Below, one piece after another: positions 1 through 26,409 of a stretch of DNA of 64,000 nt; the stretch's first letter is position 1, and each line of letters starts with the position of its first letter. Made by a program: the position numbers and the translations under genes. The DNA is from Doris montereyensis (taxonomy: Eukaryota; Mollusca; Gastropoda; Nudibranchia; Dorididae): assembly GCA_037039925.1 (NCBI GenBank), contig JAXRKP010000703.1, positions 15,001 to 79,000 on the forward strand. The letters run 5' to 3'. Under the pieces are notes generated by a model. It worked only from the letters and a program-made list of their open reading frames with translations, was not told where the DNA came from and ran no database searches.

Positions 1-12
1 TATTCCTTTCAG

Positions 13-13365
<13,353 letters not shown>

Positions 13366-13900
13366 ACAGAAAGCAAGAGATCAGTGAATTGATTTTGTCG
13401 ACTTTGCAAGTGAAAAATGTGTAGCACTTGAGAATGGAGGAAATTCAATCAATGGATTTCGCGTTGAATGACTTCACATATGTGGGCTTTGCTTGAATTT
13501 TTATGAGTACACTTTTATATCTCTTTTCTCGTCTATATGTGTATCTATTTATAGGAGCTATATTTATCTATCTATCTGTTGATTCATGAGTTTATTTTTA
13601 TCTATCTGTCTATCTAATTATCTGTCTGTCTAATTATCTATGTATCTATCAATAAGTCTATCCGTCCATCTATCCATCTATCTATTGCTGCGGTCAAAAA
13701 GTGTTGAGAAAGGTACAATTTGACAAAAAACCCTGCATCTGTCCTTGTTGAACCTTTCAGCTTAGATCTCCATGGCAACTATGCTCGATTCTAGTGATTA
13801 TGTGGAGGATAAAAGCGGTTCTGTACGATTAAAGTTTATCTCCTGAACATCTAAAAACGATGCCATCCTTTCCAAAGACATCTTTAGTTTCGAAAATAAA
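13366..13900 (+). other. Probable 3' UTR of the CAP-Gly gene
   Basis: No coding frame. Contains a degenerate (TATC)n tract at 13565-13690 and an AATAAA at 13895-13900 that could be the poly(A) signal. Confidence 0.35.
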
Positions 13901-14585
13901 ATAAAAATCACAAGGTGTCAAGTGAAGAGCATAGAAAGAAGGTGGAAACTGTCATTTTGTTCTGGGCAAGATGATTTTGCTCTTTTAGTTTTAGGCTGTG
14001 TGAAGAGTTGCCTTTTATGGTGATATAGAAACAAGTCGCCTGCTGTCCAAAGTTCAGGCTGTTTTCTAAAGAGACCTACGGGAAACATTGACTCTTCGCA
14101 CCCAAATCTTTGTTTGAGCTGGAACCCGATTATCAACTTGAGGGTGCGACTTTAAAAACTAATATGCAGAGAGAAGAAAACTTTGAATCCTAGAATTGAA
14201 ACAGAACTTGGGATTCACAACTCCCAGCAGCAGTTACAAAGCTTTTTAGGCTTTTACACATTTCATTACACACACACACAGCTCTCTACCCTCCTTTGTG
14301 TCTTATTAACAGTAACATGTAACTTGTTCTACACTGCTTAAGAGCTCAAGTGCCATCCTGTCCTACCCATCTCCATTTGTAAAGTTTTGGGAATTGAGCT
14401 CACAAATGTTTTAACTATCTTTGCAAAATTAACGAATATGGATTTTTCAGTTCCGTATTCCATTCAGGGCGCTATCAAAACACATAATTTAAGGGTGGCT
14501 AGAAAAAGACTGTGCCAAAGGTCTCGATGAAAAGGTCTCGATGATTTCAATGGAGAAAAGCTTTGCAGAAGAAGCATAGCACAGT
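13901..14585. other. Intergenic, no feature recognised
   Basis: A 72-codon minus-strand open frame (13918-14136) has no family resemblance I can see. A short (CA)n lies at 14271-14281. Confidence 0.4.
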
Positions 14586-14589
14586 ATCA

Positions 14590-15205
14590 TTATGCAGAAG
14601 AAGAAATACCATAATCATCAGTCATTTTATCTTATAAAATCAATGGAGAAATTAGAATCTTTGCAGAAGAAGAAATACCATAATGCACAGTCATCAATCA
14701 TCAATGGAGAAATTAGAATCTTTGCAGAAGAAGAAGTCATCAATCATCATAATGCACAGTCATCAATCATCAATGGAGAAATTAGAATCTTTGCAGAAGA
14801 AGAAATACCATAATGCACAATCATCAGTCATCAATGGAGAAATTAGAATCTTTGCAGAAGAAGAAATACCATAATGCACAATCATCAATCATCAATGGAG
14901 AAATTAGAATCTTTGCAGAAGAAGAAATACCATAATGCACAGTCATCAATCATCAATGGAGAAATTAGAATCTTTGCAGAAGAAGAAATACCATAATGCA
15001 CAATCATCAATCATCAATGGAGAAATTAGAATCTTTGCAGAAGAAGAAATACCATAATGCACAATCATCAATCATCAATGGAGAAATTAGGATCTTTGCA
15101 GAAGAAGAAATACCATAATGCACAATCATCAATCATCAATGGAGAAATTAGGATCTTTGCAGAAGAAGAAATACCATAATGCACAATCATCAATCATCAA
15201 TGGAG
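14590..15205. repeat. 61-bp minisatellite, about ten units
   Basis: Unit ATCAATGGAGAAATTAGAAT then CTTTGCAGAAGAAGAAATAC then CATAATGCACAATCATCA; near identical between units, with a truncated first unit. Confidence 0.97.
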
Positions 15206-15869
15206 CGCCCGGTTGACACACTTTCTCACTGGATGATGATGACACACTTTTCCCAGGCAGAGATTTTGATTTTCTAATGTAGTCATCAAGTGATATCTAC
15301 TTCCAACAGTTTCTTAATCGTTGTTTTCGTTTTTAAGTTCAGGGACAGGCACCCTCTTGTTGCGATAGAAGCCGTTTATCCTTGTTGATAAAGGAAGGAG
15401 TGTTTGTTCAACACAAAATACTCTTATGTTTTCTTGCTTGCATATGAACCTCTTGTTGAAAGATAAGATCATTATTTTGATGTAACCCGTTCCATGAAAA
15501 TCAGGCTGGCACCATCGCTTTGCTGTTGAATCTATGTTCTTTTTGATGAAAGACGATCGAGAGAAATGGAAAATTTATCAGTGCCGAAAACCACATCGTT
15601 TTAATTGTTTCTTGAAGCTTTTAATGGGAAGTCTTTCTGACCGTTAAAGACGATGTGATTAATTTCATAGCTGTTGAATCTGTCTAAAGGCTGTCCTGAT
15701 CTTGCTTTTCTCTTTTCTTTGATACTATCTGATTTTCTGCTTGTCTTTAGTCTTGTTTAAGCATTCAATATTAGTTCAACAATGTGTTGAACTGAAGATT
15801 GCTGTATCTTCAATTTGGTGGCAGTTTGTCTTTCTGACTTGGGAGTCCTGGCCAATCCCCTCTTACTTA
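15206..15869. other. Intergenic, no feature recognised
   Basis: Mixed-composition DNA with no open frame over 60 codons and no match to the repeats defined here. Confidence 0.4.
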
Positions 15870-16132
15870 AACACATAAAGAAAAGTTACTTGGAGGCCAT
15901 TATGACCCATAGAGCAGAAACCTATTCGATATCTATATCTTGAAGTCGGACAGGTGATATTAGTCACCTCAAGGACAGGATGCTAGTTGCTGAGACCCAT
16001 TTGCGGTGGGAAAATGCACGTTTAGTGTCTTTCTAAAGGAACGCAACTCTTGACCTAGCATTGCTTGTCTAGGGATCTCTTGATCCCAAGTCCGACAGTT
16101 GTAACCACAAAGGTCGCTGACTCCCCTGACTT
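15870..16132 (-). mobile_element. SINE-B copy, minus strand
   Basis: Inverted order: GCCATTATGACCCATAGAGC, GGACAGGTGATATTAGTCAC, GGACAGGATGCTAG, GTGTCTTTCTAAAGGAACGC, GGGATCTCTTGATCCCAAGT. The head is diverged. Confidence 0.8.
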
Positions 16133-16324
16133 AAACAAACACAAATAACGATAACTATATAAAAAAAAAGAATAAAACTAGAGATTGGACAAGATGATAC
16201 TTTTTTTTGGTGTTGTGCTAGAGTGGTGTATGCAAAATTCATTTACTAACCTATATTCGCTAAGCTTTTCAAACACTAAAACCTTTAGTCACTACGAAGT
16301 GAGCCATTTACTAGTTTGATATCT

Positions 16325-16660
16325 CGCGGGCACAGTGTTCTTAAGTAATACACAAATGCCGAAGGCACAATACAAGACTGATTTGGAAGGATTGAACAAC
16401 TATGTTGTTGAGTACAAGTCCTGTTCGTAAACTGCCTTCTTTATTCTATGTCTCTTTTTATGCCTCTGTCAGTGCCACTGTACGTTATATACATTTCACA
16501 ATCACAACATTCATAGTGAACAGTGATAGGGCGATACCAATATACAATGTCTTTGGGGGTGGGGGTGGGGGGTTTCTCCCCTTCTCTGACACTCGCACAA
16601 CAACAACACACACATACACAGACACATACAATACAGCGGGCTCCAGAATTCTATTGTTCT
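16325..16660 (+). repeat. Interspersed repeat E, copy 1
   Basis: Shares a long stretch with 61075-61520: AATACACAAATGCCGA, GGAAGGATTGAACAAC, GTCCTGTTCGTAAACT, GTCAGTGCCA, ACCAATATACAATGTCTT, a G-rich run and (CA)n. A CT tract has expanded inside the other copy. Class unknown. Confidence 0.75.
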
Positions 16661-16989
16661 GACTTAACACATAAACTCGTTTTGAGGATAATGCCTCCAA
16701 TTGTTCTCAGCTGGAGAAAATTTAGAGTTGGGGCAAGATGCAAGTCAAGTTTGTTACAAACGTAAACCGAATTTGTTTTCAAGTTTTTTGTGAGATTGGA
16801 TAATTGAGGACAGTGGATCTGATGAGGATTATTTTTACACTTAAGTCCAAAGTCGTCAAAGTGTGTAGTTAAGACAGTAGAATTTTGAGCCGATGAATTC
16901 TGTCACCAGGGTTGGGGTTGCGTTCAGTTATCGTATCATTCCTGGCAAGATTGCCTTGTATTCTTCTGGCATTATGATTGGATGATGGG

Positions 16990-17325
16990 ATTACTCAGTA
17001 GTCCAGAGGCAAGGTGTTGGCCTCTCAACCCAAAGGTTGTGGCTTGAAGCCCTGACTGTTAAAAAATATCTTCTCAATTTTTCTTTTGAGTAAAATATAC
17101 CCCCTCACTGGTCTAAGTAGGTGGATAGACACCTAGTCCCATCGGACAGTCTGGGCAAAATTTAAAAATCTAACCAAAAACCCTGAGAACACGATAGTTG
17201 TGGATGTGGGCAAAATCAAATCGAATCGAATCAAACCAAATCAAATCAAATCAAATCAAATCAAATCAAATCAAATCAAATTGAATCAAATCGAATCGAA
17301 TCAAACCAAATCAAATTTGATTGAT
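16990..17325 (+). mobile_element. SINE-A copy, full length
   Basis: Head TAGTCCAGAGGCAAGGTGTT, core GTGGATAGACACCTAGTCCC, GTTGTGGATGTGGGCAAAAT, tail about 20 units of the AAATC type (with AATCG variants). Confidence 0.92.
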
Positions 17326-17419
17326 TGGATGAAAATCTGTGATCCAATAATAGCCACCAATCAGATTGTTGAAATTAAAACACAAGGCGGTCTGACAAGG
17401 CACACCTCGTTATGACTGA

Positions 17420-18140
17420 ACATTACCTAGTGGCCCCCGATCCCATTTCCTTGTTTTCTTGTTGTATGACAATTGAAACGTGAAGGTAGCAACTCCTACC
17501 CAAGATATTTATGTTGTCTTGTTTCTTTATTCGTTTGTTACAATAAAAAAAACAATTCTTATTTGTGTACGTGAGTCTGGGAGATTTTTAAAAAAGTTAT
17601 CTTTATATTATTATTATAATATATTTATGTGTAATAATGTACGTTTTCTTTTGTTATTTCGATTTAATTTAACAATGAAGCATGTCTTTAGTGTTATTAT
17701 GCACATATGTAAATAATGACATATTTTACAAACCAATGCGATTAATAATTATTATTATTATTATTGTCAGTGTTTTTTTATCCTTTGCCTGCTATTTAAA
17801 AAAAACAACAAAATTGGCATGTCATGGGAATGAGATGGAACAAATACTCATCATTAGCTGCTCAAATGATAACAATCTTTGTGAGAGGAAACAATGGATT
17901 GTTTTTGCGGAGTGGATTGTTATGAATTTTTGCCTTTGCTTAGAGTTTTTATGTGCATGTTGTTCAATGCAACTGTTTTTAATTTGCATGAATTTTTTTC
18001 TATCTTTATTGAATAATTGTCTTTTTCATGATGTTTTTGTTTCGTGGTGAAAATAGGATTTCAAATTGAGTGTCAATGTCAGAGTCACCTCGTTAAAACC
18101 AAAAGTACAGCACAAGTTTTATATTACATCAGAACACACA
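17420..18140. other. Intergenic AT-rich, no feature recognised
   Basis: Only short AT-rich open frames; no family resemblance. Confidence 0.4.
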
Positions 18141-18149
18141 AATAGATGG

Positions 18150-18250
18150 ATTAAGGTCATCTTGTGTGGAATAAGTTCATCGTATTGGGGAATAAGGTCA
18201 TCATGTGTGGAATAAGATCATTGTATGTGAAGTAAAGTCATCATATGTTC
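18150..18250. repeat. ~29-bp minisatellite, four or five units
   Basis: Units around AAGGTCATCATGTGTGGAAT. Confidence 0.8.
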
Positions 18251-18587
18251 TCATTAGCAGCACCTCTTCAATAAGACAAGCCGTTGGTTCATACCACACA
18301 GACAAGCTTTTGATGTTATTCATAATAGAAACGTTATTGGATACATTTGTAAGATTGTTCATAACAGATGAGCTATTAAATTTGTTCACAGAGAGAGACA
18401 TTTTTAAGTTTGTTCATAATGACACGTTTTTTAAATTGGAAAAGATCCATACATAGAACGAATCAAGGTTTTCACACCAAAAATAGAGGTAGGTGATTGA
18501 TAGACCATGTTGGTAAGTCCTTCCCTACTTTTTTTATTACTCTTTCACATGTCTTTGATCTTGCCATTTCCTTTTCTTGATTCACCC

Positions 18588-18634
18588 TGTGGTGACCTTA
18601 AATTTCAATGTAACAAACAAACAAACAAACAAAT
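18588..18634 (+). mobile_element. SINE-D 3' end fragment
   Basis: GTGGTGACCTTAAATTTCAA followed by an (AAAC)n tail. Confidence 0.6.
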
Positions 18635-18639
18635 GGTCA

Positions 18640-20140
18640 AAATCAAATGTAGTGACACCTATTGATATTCTGGAATGAATGCTGTAGTGTTCAATACATT
18701 TGATGGTTCCCTTGGTGGCTTCAAATTCCTCTAATATTTTCACATGAAAATAAAATATGTGTAAAGGATATGTGCTATACTATTACTATACATAAAGTAT
18801 TTTTATGCCGTACAATGTAAAAAGATGACCATTTGGATTCAATTTTTATGCATTGAATGAAGTTAAGATAAAAAAAGAAAATTTTCATCTGTTATATAAC
18901 ATAAATGTGTTGATTTTTGCTTTTTTTTAACCTCTGACAAAATTTGTTCTCTGAAGGAATTCAAGCGCAACAGGTTAAATGATAAACAGTAGTAGAAGTT
19001 TGATAAAGTTGGAAAACCCAGATATCTATTTTAGACTCATAAAGGGGGTGGGGGTGGGGGTGGGGGTGGGGGGGTTCATTGCGTAATGGTAATGAACTAC
19101 TTTTTTCAACATAAACCAAGATTTGTCAATCTTGAGTATTTTAGACATGGTTGATATCTATCTTTCGATTGAGATAGATTTAGATTTTAAATCTACATAA
19201 AATGCTAGATCTAGATCTAGTTCAGTTTTACCCAAAAAACGAAATAAGATTGAAATAAATCTAGCACTTCATTAGATTCCTAAGTTAAGACCTACGACAT
19301 GTAGCTTTCTAGTTTTCTAGATTTATCTAAGGCTTAGAAATAGTAGAAACTCAGAAAATTTGGAGAAACCTTCTCTCTTTTAAATAGGACGATTGGAGGG
19401 GGGATGATGGGTTAAGTATGCAATCATCAAAAGTAAGGAAGATTAGATCTATGATCTGAAACTTTTGACTTTCTGGTTAGAAATTAAGAATTAATCTCTA
19501 AAATTAATGAATCTTCATGTGCTATTCAAGTAGAAATAAATGTATAAAGGAAACGATTGAAATGTTTTAATTTTTCTTTATAAAAGACATTTGGTTTTTT
19601 CCAAGTTTATCAAGTTTTTTGTATATTTTTAATATGTAGGCTAGATCTAGTGCTTTATGTTCTAGCGTGTACAAAAATTAGTTGTGTATTTAAAATAATT
19701 CTGTGTTTTTTATTTGGGAGCAATGTCTTCTTGATGACAGTGAGAATTTTTTTCAAATTTTTTTTTCTTTTTGAACGAAGCCTTGTGAGGACATGGCTGA
19801 TTGAATTCAAACTTTTTGTTTTGTATTTTGTCTTCTTTTTTTTTTCTTTTTTTTCGAAAAAAAAAAAGTTATCCTGTTTCCCATTGTGCTTCAAATAATT
19901 ATTTTATGTTATTGTTACTTTCATCTTTCTTGTTCAATTTGTTACCGTTATAATAATAATTTGTGCGAGACTTTTATTATATTGAAATTACAGCAATCTG
20001 TCACATTCACTGTGGTGTGGTTTTTGTCACTGTATGGACAGCGTCAGAAAGAATTGATGATAATTTCAATAGATGAAAATAATTTATTTTGTTTGATTAA
20101 ATCTTGTTATGTTATGATTATTGAATGAATAAAACTTCTC
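18640..20140. other. Intergenic AT-rich, no gene recognised
   Basis: Holds a (GGGGGT)n G-rich run at 19045-19075, AGATCT-rich motifs near 19205, and homopolymer T and A tracts near 19830-19868. Nothing coding. Confidence 0.4.
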
Positions 20141-20144
20141 TTTT

Positions 20145-20400
20145 GTTTTGATGAATCAAATCATGTTTTCAGGGTGTTGACTTTTTTGTGTTGATGAATC
20201 AAATCACGTTTCAAGGTGTAACTTTTGTTTTGATGAATCAAATCACGTTTCAAGATGTAACTTTTGTTTTGATGAATCAAATCACGTTTCAAGGTGTAAC
20301 TTTTTGTTTTGATGAATCAAATCACGTTAAGATGTAACTTTTTGTTTGATGAATCAAATCACGTAACTTTTTGTGTAACTTTTTGTGTTGATGAATGACT
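20145..20400. repeat. 39-bp minisatellite, about seven units
   Basis: Unit TGATGAATCAAATCACGTTT then CAAGGTGTAACTTTTGTTT; the last units are shortened. Confidence 0.93.
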
Positions 20401-20616
20401 CAAAATATGATTTTATCATTGCGTGCATGTGACTTTGATCTTGTCAGACCTCATCAATGATCACCATCGTCCTTGTCTGGGTTCATCTCCAGCTCCTCTT
20501 CTCTATTCTATTCACCCTTTTCTCCTTCTTTCTGTTTTTTCCATCTGACATCACACTGAGTGATGCTTGTAATAGAAGAACATCCGTAGAAACTCCTGCT
20601 TGTTGTCTGATGAGTG

Positions 20617-21690
20617 GGCGTCGTTGCCGAGCAGTTAGGCGGCCAGACATGAGAGACATGAGACTAGGTCTGACGTTGTGTTCTTTGAGAAAGACACGTT
20701 ATCTTCAGGTTCCCAACTCTATCCAAACTATGGGTACAAGCAAAGCTAGGTCTGACGTTGTGTTCTTTGAGAAAGACACAACTCTATCTTCAGGTTCCCA
20801 ACTCTACTCTATCCAAACTATGGGTACAAGCAAAGCTAGGTCTGACGTTGTGTTCTTTGGAGAAAGACACGTTATCTTCAGGTTCCCAACTCTATCCAAA
20901 CTATAGGTACAAGCAAAGCTAGGTCTGACGTTGTGTTCTTTGAGAAAGACACGTTATCTTAGGTTCCCAACTCTATCTCAAACTATGGGTACAAGCAAAG
21001 CTAGGTCTGACGTTGTGTTCTTTGAGAAAGACACGTTATCTTCCAGGTTCCCAACTCTATCCAAACTATGGGTACAAGCAAAGCTAGGTCTGACGTTGTG
21101 TTCTTTGAGAAAGACTGCGTTATCTTCTAGGTTCCCAACTGTCAAACTATGGGTACAAGCAAAGCTAGGTCTGACGTTGTGTTCTTTGAAAAGACACGAT
21201 TATCTTCAGGTCAACTCTATCCAAACTGGTCTATCGTTGTGTTCAAACACGTTAGGAGCTCTACTCAAACTAGGGTACAAGCAAAGCTAGGTCTGACGTT
21301 GTGTTCTTTGAGAAAGACACGTTATCTTTCAGGTTCCCAACTCTCCAAACTATGGGTACAAGCAAAGCTACGTTGTGTTCTTTGACGTTGTGTTTCTTTG
21401 GAGAAAGACACGTTGTCTTCAGGTTCCCAACTCTACCCAAACTATGGGTACAAGCAGCTAGGTCTGACGTTGTGTTCTTTAGGTAAAACCTGGGTACAAG
21501 CAAAGCTAAGGTCTGACGTTGTGTTCTTTGACGTTGTCTTAGAGTTCCTCTCCAGGATGTGATTAGCTATTACCTACGTTGCGTCTGTCCAGGATGTGAT
21601 TACTATTACCCGTTGCGCTTCGTTAGAAACTGGGATAAGCTCTGGCTCCATGACCCATAACGGCCCTAAAAGGACCTTTTTCTCTTCGTT
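20617..21690 (+). mobile_element. SINE-B copy with internal tandem amplification
   Basis: Starts with the tRNA-like head (CGTTGCCGAGCAGTTAGGCG) and ends with the SINE-B 3' part (GGATGTGATTACTATTACCC, GCTCTGGCTCCATGACCC). Between them an ~82-bp internal segment (GCTAGGTCTGACGTTGTGTT ... CTATGGGTACAAGCAAA) is repeated about ten times. Confidence 0.85.
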
Positions 21691-21784
21691 GTCTCACAAA
21701 GTTATACCCAAACGTTTCACGTTTGTTTTGTCTACTTTTGTTGGAATTGTCACTTGATATCGTTTATCACTTTTGATGACGGTG

Positions 21785-22140
21785 ACTTGGTAGTCCAGAG
21801 GCAAGGTGTCATTCTCTCAACCCAAAGGTAGTGGATTTGAGCCCACAACGGCTGAAAAATCTCCTTGAGTTTCTTCTGAGTAAAATTTACCCCCCGCCCC
21901 CCCCCCGGTCCAGCAGGTAAATCGACACCTAGTGCCATCAGAGATGGATGATAAAAGGAGGTCCCATGTGCAGATTACAAATAATGTGCACGAAAAAGAT
22001 CCCTACGTTTACAGGGCAGTTCAGGCAAAATTAAAACAATTCTACCAAAAACCCCAGGATTTGAGAGATCATCTTAGTTGTGGATGTGGATAAATCAAAT
22101 CAAATCAAATCAAATCAAATCAAATCAAATCAATCATCAA
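21785..22140 (+). mobile_element. SINE-A copy, full length
   Basis: Head TAGTCCAGAGGCAAGGTGTC, B-box region GTAGTGGATTTGAGCCC, core AAATCGACACCTAGTGCCAT, tail of AAATC units from 22096. Confidence 0.92.
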
Positions 22141-22194
22141 ACCATTTTTGATGATGTCAATGACCATCATGTTGGTGTGTATTTGCTGTCGTCA

Positions 22195-22390
22195 TCATCG
22201 CTCCATCTGGGCTAGTGGCCGGTTGGCGGGTAATGCTGGTAGGTCTTACTTCTTTCCTTTCTTCACCCTTTCACTTCCATTGAAATATTTCATTACGCTC
22301 TTTCCTCTTGATTTATTCTGAGATCACTGCATGTGGTGGTAAGCAAGTAAATTTCAATGAAACAAACAAACAAGCAAACAAACAAATAGT
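22195..22390 (+). mobile_element. SINE-D copy with AAAC tail
   Basis: Most complete copy: GCTAGTGGCCGGTTGGCGGG, TGCTGGTAGGTCTTACTTCT, TATTCTGAGATCACTGCATG, TAAATTTCAATGAAACAAAC and a six- or seven-unit (AAAC) tail. Defines the family orientation. Confidence 0.85.
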
Positions 22391-22544
22391 GCAATCTGAA
22401 CCACCATTGTCAAATGACATTTAAATTCATCGCTCTGATGGTTTAAAGGTTATAGGCACAGGTTTTCAGCAGGGCGATTACGGTTAAATTCATGATTATT
22501 AGGTTAATATGTGTGACATATTGGTGCGACTACCGTTTTCAGCG

Positions 22545-22662
22545 GGGAGGCAAGGTGTCGGCCTCCTCAACCAAAGGTAAGTGGTGTTCAAAATTTGAAA
22601 ATCCTACTTCTTAAAAAAAGCCTCAAACTCACCTTAGTTGTGGATTGGGTAAATCAAATCGA
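22545..22662 (+). mobile_element. SINE-A copy, internally deleted
   Basis: Head GGAGGCAAGGTGTCGGCCTC joins directly to the 3' end CACCTTAGTTGTGGATTGGG; the middle is missing. Confidence 0.7.
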
Positions 22663-22929
22663 AATAAAAAGCTTCGCCTGTCTATAAATATTCGGAACAG
22701 GGAAAAGTAATAAGTCCCATATTTACACAAAGAATAAGCAATTAGGTAATCGGGAGTAGAAGTTCTCATAAGGGTTTTTTTTCCAAGGGGTTAATTAGAG
22801 ATGCTGTTACGTCACCAGTTTCGGGATAAACTTTACCATATCTATGCGAGGCCATTACAATTTGGCTTTAATTAAACGTGATGAGCAAAATCACTTGGAA
22901 AGTCCATGATCAATTAAATTTTTAGCCTC

Positions 22930-23445
<516 letters not shown>

Positions 23446-23837
23446 ACTATCCACACTGATCCCCGGGGTAATCTCTTACTATTAGCATAACGTGTTCACT
23501 AAACATGCGATTAGTTAATGAACATCGACACGAATGAGGCTTTTGAAGTATAAATAAATCGTTTCAATCGATTAAACTGGGTGCAGCGTACGGAATGAGA
23601 TTAAATACTGGCACCAAATTAAATATACCAGGGAGCAAAGAGTTGATACAGGGTTTATATAAAAGGAGCTGCCAGTCTTTACAACACTGTTCTCTGTTAC
23701 TAGTCTTACTGTTTCACTGTTACTAGTGTTACAGTTTCATTTCGGGGCCTTCGTTTCTTTGGCAAATGTTGAAAACAAAGACAGAGTAAGTATTGAGCAT
23801 TTAATACAGTAGAAAAACAAATTGGTAATGTTGTTTT
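23446..23837. other. Intergenic, no feature recognised
   Basis: Contains TATATAAAAG at about 23657, TATA-like, but no downstream gene supports a promoter. Confidence 0.35.
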
Positions 23838-23905
23838 TATAATTTGATTTGATTTAACCCACATCCATAATAGATGGTGATCTCGGGAGATTTAGGTGGA
23901 TTTTT
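23838..23905 (-). mobile_element. SINE-A 3' fragment, minus strand
   Basis: AATTTGATTTGATTTAACCC then ACATCCATAATAGATGGTGA. Confidence 0.75.
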
Positions 23906-23929
23906 TTTTAAAATTTTTAATTTTATTTA

Positions 23930-24130
23930 GTTCATGAGTTCAATTCCAGTGGTAGGCCAAGATTTTTTTGTCCGTCTATTTTTCGCATTCGTCTTGTGTT
24001 TGTTCCTATGCGGCTTTCATATTACATGTATTCTTAATCAGGTCATTGTCCTTCACAATTCGACATGCCCCATTGCCTCACTGTTTGTCTTTGTATCTTC
24101 AAAACTCCAAAATCTGCTTCATAACCTTTT
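23930..24130 (+). mobile_element. SINE-C copy, 5' truncated
   Basis: GAGTTCAATTCCAG (B-box side), then GTTCCTATGCGGCTTTCATA and the diagnostic end ATTCGACATGCCCCATTGCC, TCACTGTTTGTC. Confidence 0.75.
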
Positions 24131-24230
24131 ATGACAATGGTTCATAGTGCTGTAGCCATGATCCTCAGTGTATTATGAACAAGAGTTTCTATTAGGCGTA
24201 AATTTCATTGATTTGGATACGACACGATAT

Positions 24231-24232
24231 AG

Positions 24233-24288
<56 letters not shown>

Positions 24289-24318
24289 TACTACTACTAC
24301 TACTACTACTATTATTAT

Positions 24319-24362
<44 letters not shown>

Positions 24363-24451
24363 GCTACTACTACTATAACTACTACTACTACTACTACCAT
24401 TACTACTACTACTACTACTACTATTACTATTACTACTACTACTACTACTAT

Positions 24452-24501
<50 letters not shown>

Positions 24502-24532
24502 TTACTACTACTACTACTACTACTATTACTAT

Positions 24533-24576
<44 letters not shown>

Positions 24577-24615
24577 TTACTGCTGCTGCTGCTACTGCTG
24601 CTACTACTACTACTA

Positions 24616-24681
<66 letters not shown>

Positions 24682-24726
24682 TTACTACTACTACTTGTAA
24701 TAATAATGATAATAATAATAATAATG

Positions 24727-24802
<76 letters not shown>

Positions 24803-24808
24803 CGATGG

Positions 24809-24869
<61 letters not shown>

Positions 24870-24870
24870 A
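24231..24870. repeat. Compound trinucleotide array (CTA)n-(AAT)n-(GAT)n
   Basis: About 640 bp: CTA with ATT and GCT interruptions to about 24695, AAT to about 24800, then GAT. Open frames across it are homopolymers and not genes. Confidence 0.97.
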
Positions 24871-24871
24871 A

Positions 24872-24905
24872 TAATAAATATTTATTGTCCATTGAAGGCA
24901 ATTTT
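24872..24905. repeat. Short match to interspersed repeat F end
   Basis: AAATATTTATTGTCCATTGA resembles the TTTATTATCC end of repeat F at 52110 and 57535. Confidence 0.4.
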
Positions 24906-25030
24906 TCGTTTGACATATTGCTTTAGAAATCCAAAACATGGGATATACATATATTGACATTGAAAATTGGAAATTGGAAATTGGAAATTGGATGTACTTC
25001 GAAAGATATATAAAGTCAAAATAACATAAT

Positions 25031-25340
25031 ATGCAGGTAGTGATAATGGTGATGATGATTATGATGCTTATGATGATGATGAGGATGATGATGATGATGA
25101 TGATGATGGTGATGATGATTATGATGCTTATGATGATGATGAGGATGATGATGATGATGAGGATGATGATGATGATGAGGATGATGATGAGGATGATGAT
25201 GATGATGGTGATGATGATGAGGATGATGATGAGGATGATGGTGGTGATGATGGTGATGATGATGGTGATGATGATGAGGATGATGGTGAAGATGATGGTG
25301 ATGATGATGGTGATGATGATGAGGATGATGGTGAGATGCT
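25031..25340. repeat. GAT-based minisatellite
   Basis: GATGATGATGAGGATGATGA-type units with GGT variants over 300 bp; an (AT)n follows at about 25395-25415. Confidence 0.96.
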
Positions 25341-25415
25341 AATACAACGGGTGTACATAAACGATTAAATACACCGTATAACCTGTACACGACTATATAT
25401 ATATATATATATATT

Positions 25416-25729
25416 CATACATCATACTGCAAGCATTGATTCCTTTGTAACTTTCGGAGATTTTAAGATATGCTATAGGAATAATTATAATGGTGATTAT
25501 ATTAATACAAATGGGGCCTATCGGCACACCTTTTGAAGAGGGCCCAAAACCACATTTTATTTACATTATATTTATGTTTTGTACATTTGACATTAATTCT
25601 TTAAAGCTATAGCATTATGAAAATCATAATCTATACAAATCAGATGTTTTTTATCCAAATTTCGAAATTCAGGTCGTGCAGTTAACACCCCCGCCCCCGC
25701 GTCCTTTTTTAAGTTATAACCAGCAAGGG
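25416..25729. other. Intergenic, no feature recognised
   Basis: AT-rich unique-looking DNA. Confidence 0.35.
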
Positions 25730-26210
25730 GTACTCGGTAGTCCAGAGGCAAATTGTCGGACTCTCAACCAAAGGTCATAGGTTCGAGCCCCCGGTACCGG
25801 TTGAAAAAATTCCAAGGGTTTTATCAAGCAAAGAACTGTCCTCCTGGTCCAGGTAGGTGGATCGACACCTAGTCCTATCAGAAACGGACAATAAAAAAGA
25901 AGGTCCCTCGGGTGCAGGTCACAATACCATGTGGACTCTGTTAAAGATACTTTAGCTGTCCAGGCAAAATTAAAGATCCTACTAAAATCCCCGAGATCAC
26001 CTTAGGTGTGGATGTGGGTAAAATCAAAGCAAATTAAATCAAAGCAAATCAAATCAAAGCAAATTAAATCAAAGCAAATTAAATCAAAGTAAATCACATC
26101 AAATTAAATCCAAAAATCAAATCAAATTAAATCAAAGCAAAATTCAATCAAATCAAATTCAATCAAATCAAATTAAATCAAATCAAAATTAAATCAAAGC
26201 AAACGGTAAA
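25730..26210 (+). mobile_element. SINE-A copy with long tail
   Basis: Head CGGTAGTCCAGAGGCAAATT, B box AGGTTCGAGCCC, core GGATCGACACCTAGTCCTAT, end TAGGTGTGGATGTGGGTAAA. The tail runs about 190 bp as AAATC and AAAGC mixtures. Confidence 0.93.
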
Positions 26211-26409
26211 ATAAGAACAGCTTGAATTTAGTTTAAGACCACCAAGATCTAGATCAGGCTGTCCTATAATATCGATATAGTCTCTTCCTCAAACATTGAT
26301 AGTATATTGCACTTATGCTTTGCCCAACACAGTAAGTGTAAGACAAATGAGCAACAGTGAAACAGCCAACAAAACCAATCCAGGCATTATCATTCTTAGT
26401 CCTTAGTTG

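Noticed and set aside
14590..15205. CRISPR-like regular repeats
   Set aside because: Units are contiguous 61-mers with no unique spacers, in a eukaryotic context. The same holds for the other minisatellites.
23657..23670. TATATAAAAG as a core promoter
   Set aside because: No transcription unit starts downstream within a plausible distance; the sequence is followed by SINE fragments and microsatellites.
24168..24960. Open frames made of Thr, Leu, Asn, Asp, Met or His runs
   Set aside because: Translations of trinucleotide microsatellites; all three frames are open and no flanking coding signal exists. Same reasoning for 275-826, 8003-8536, 25016-25390, 38278-38998, 45115-45809 and 61117-61527.
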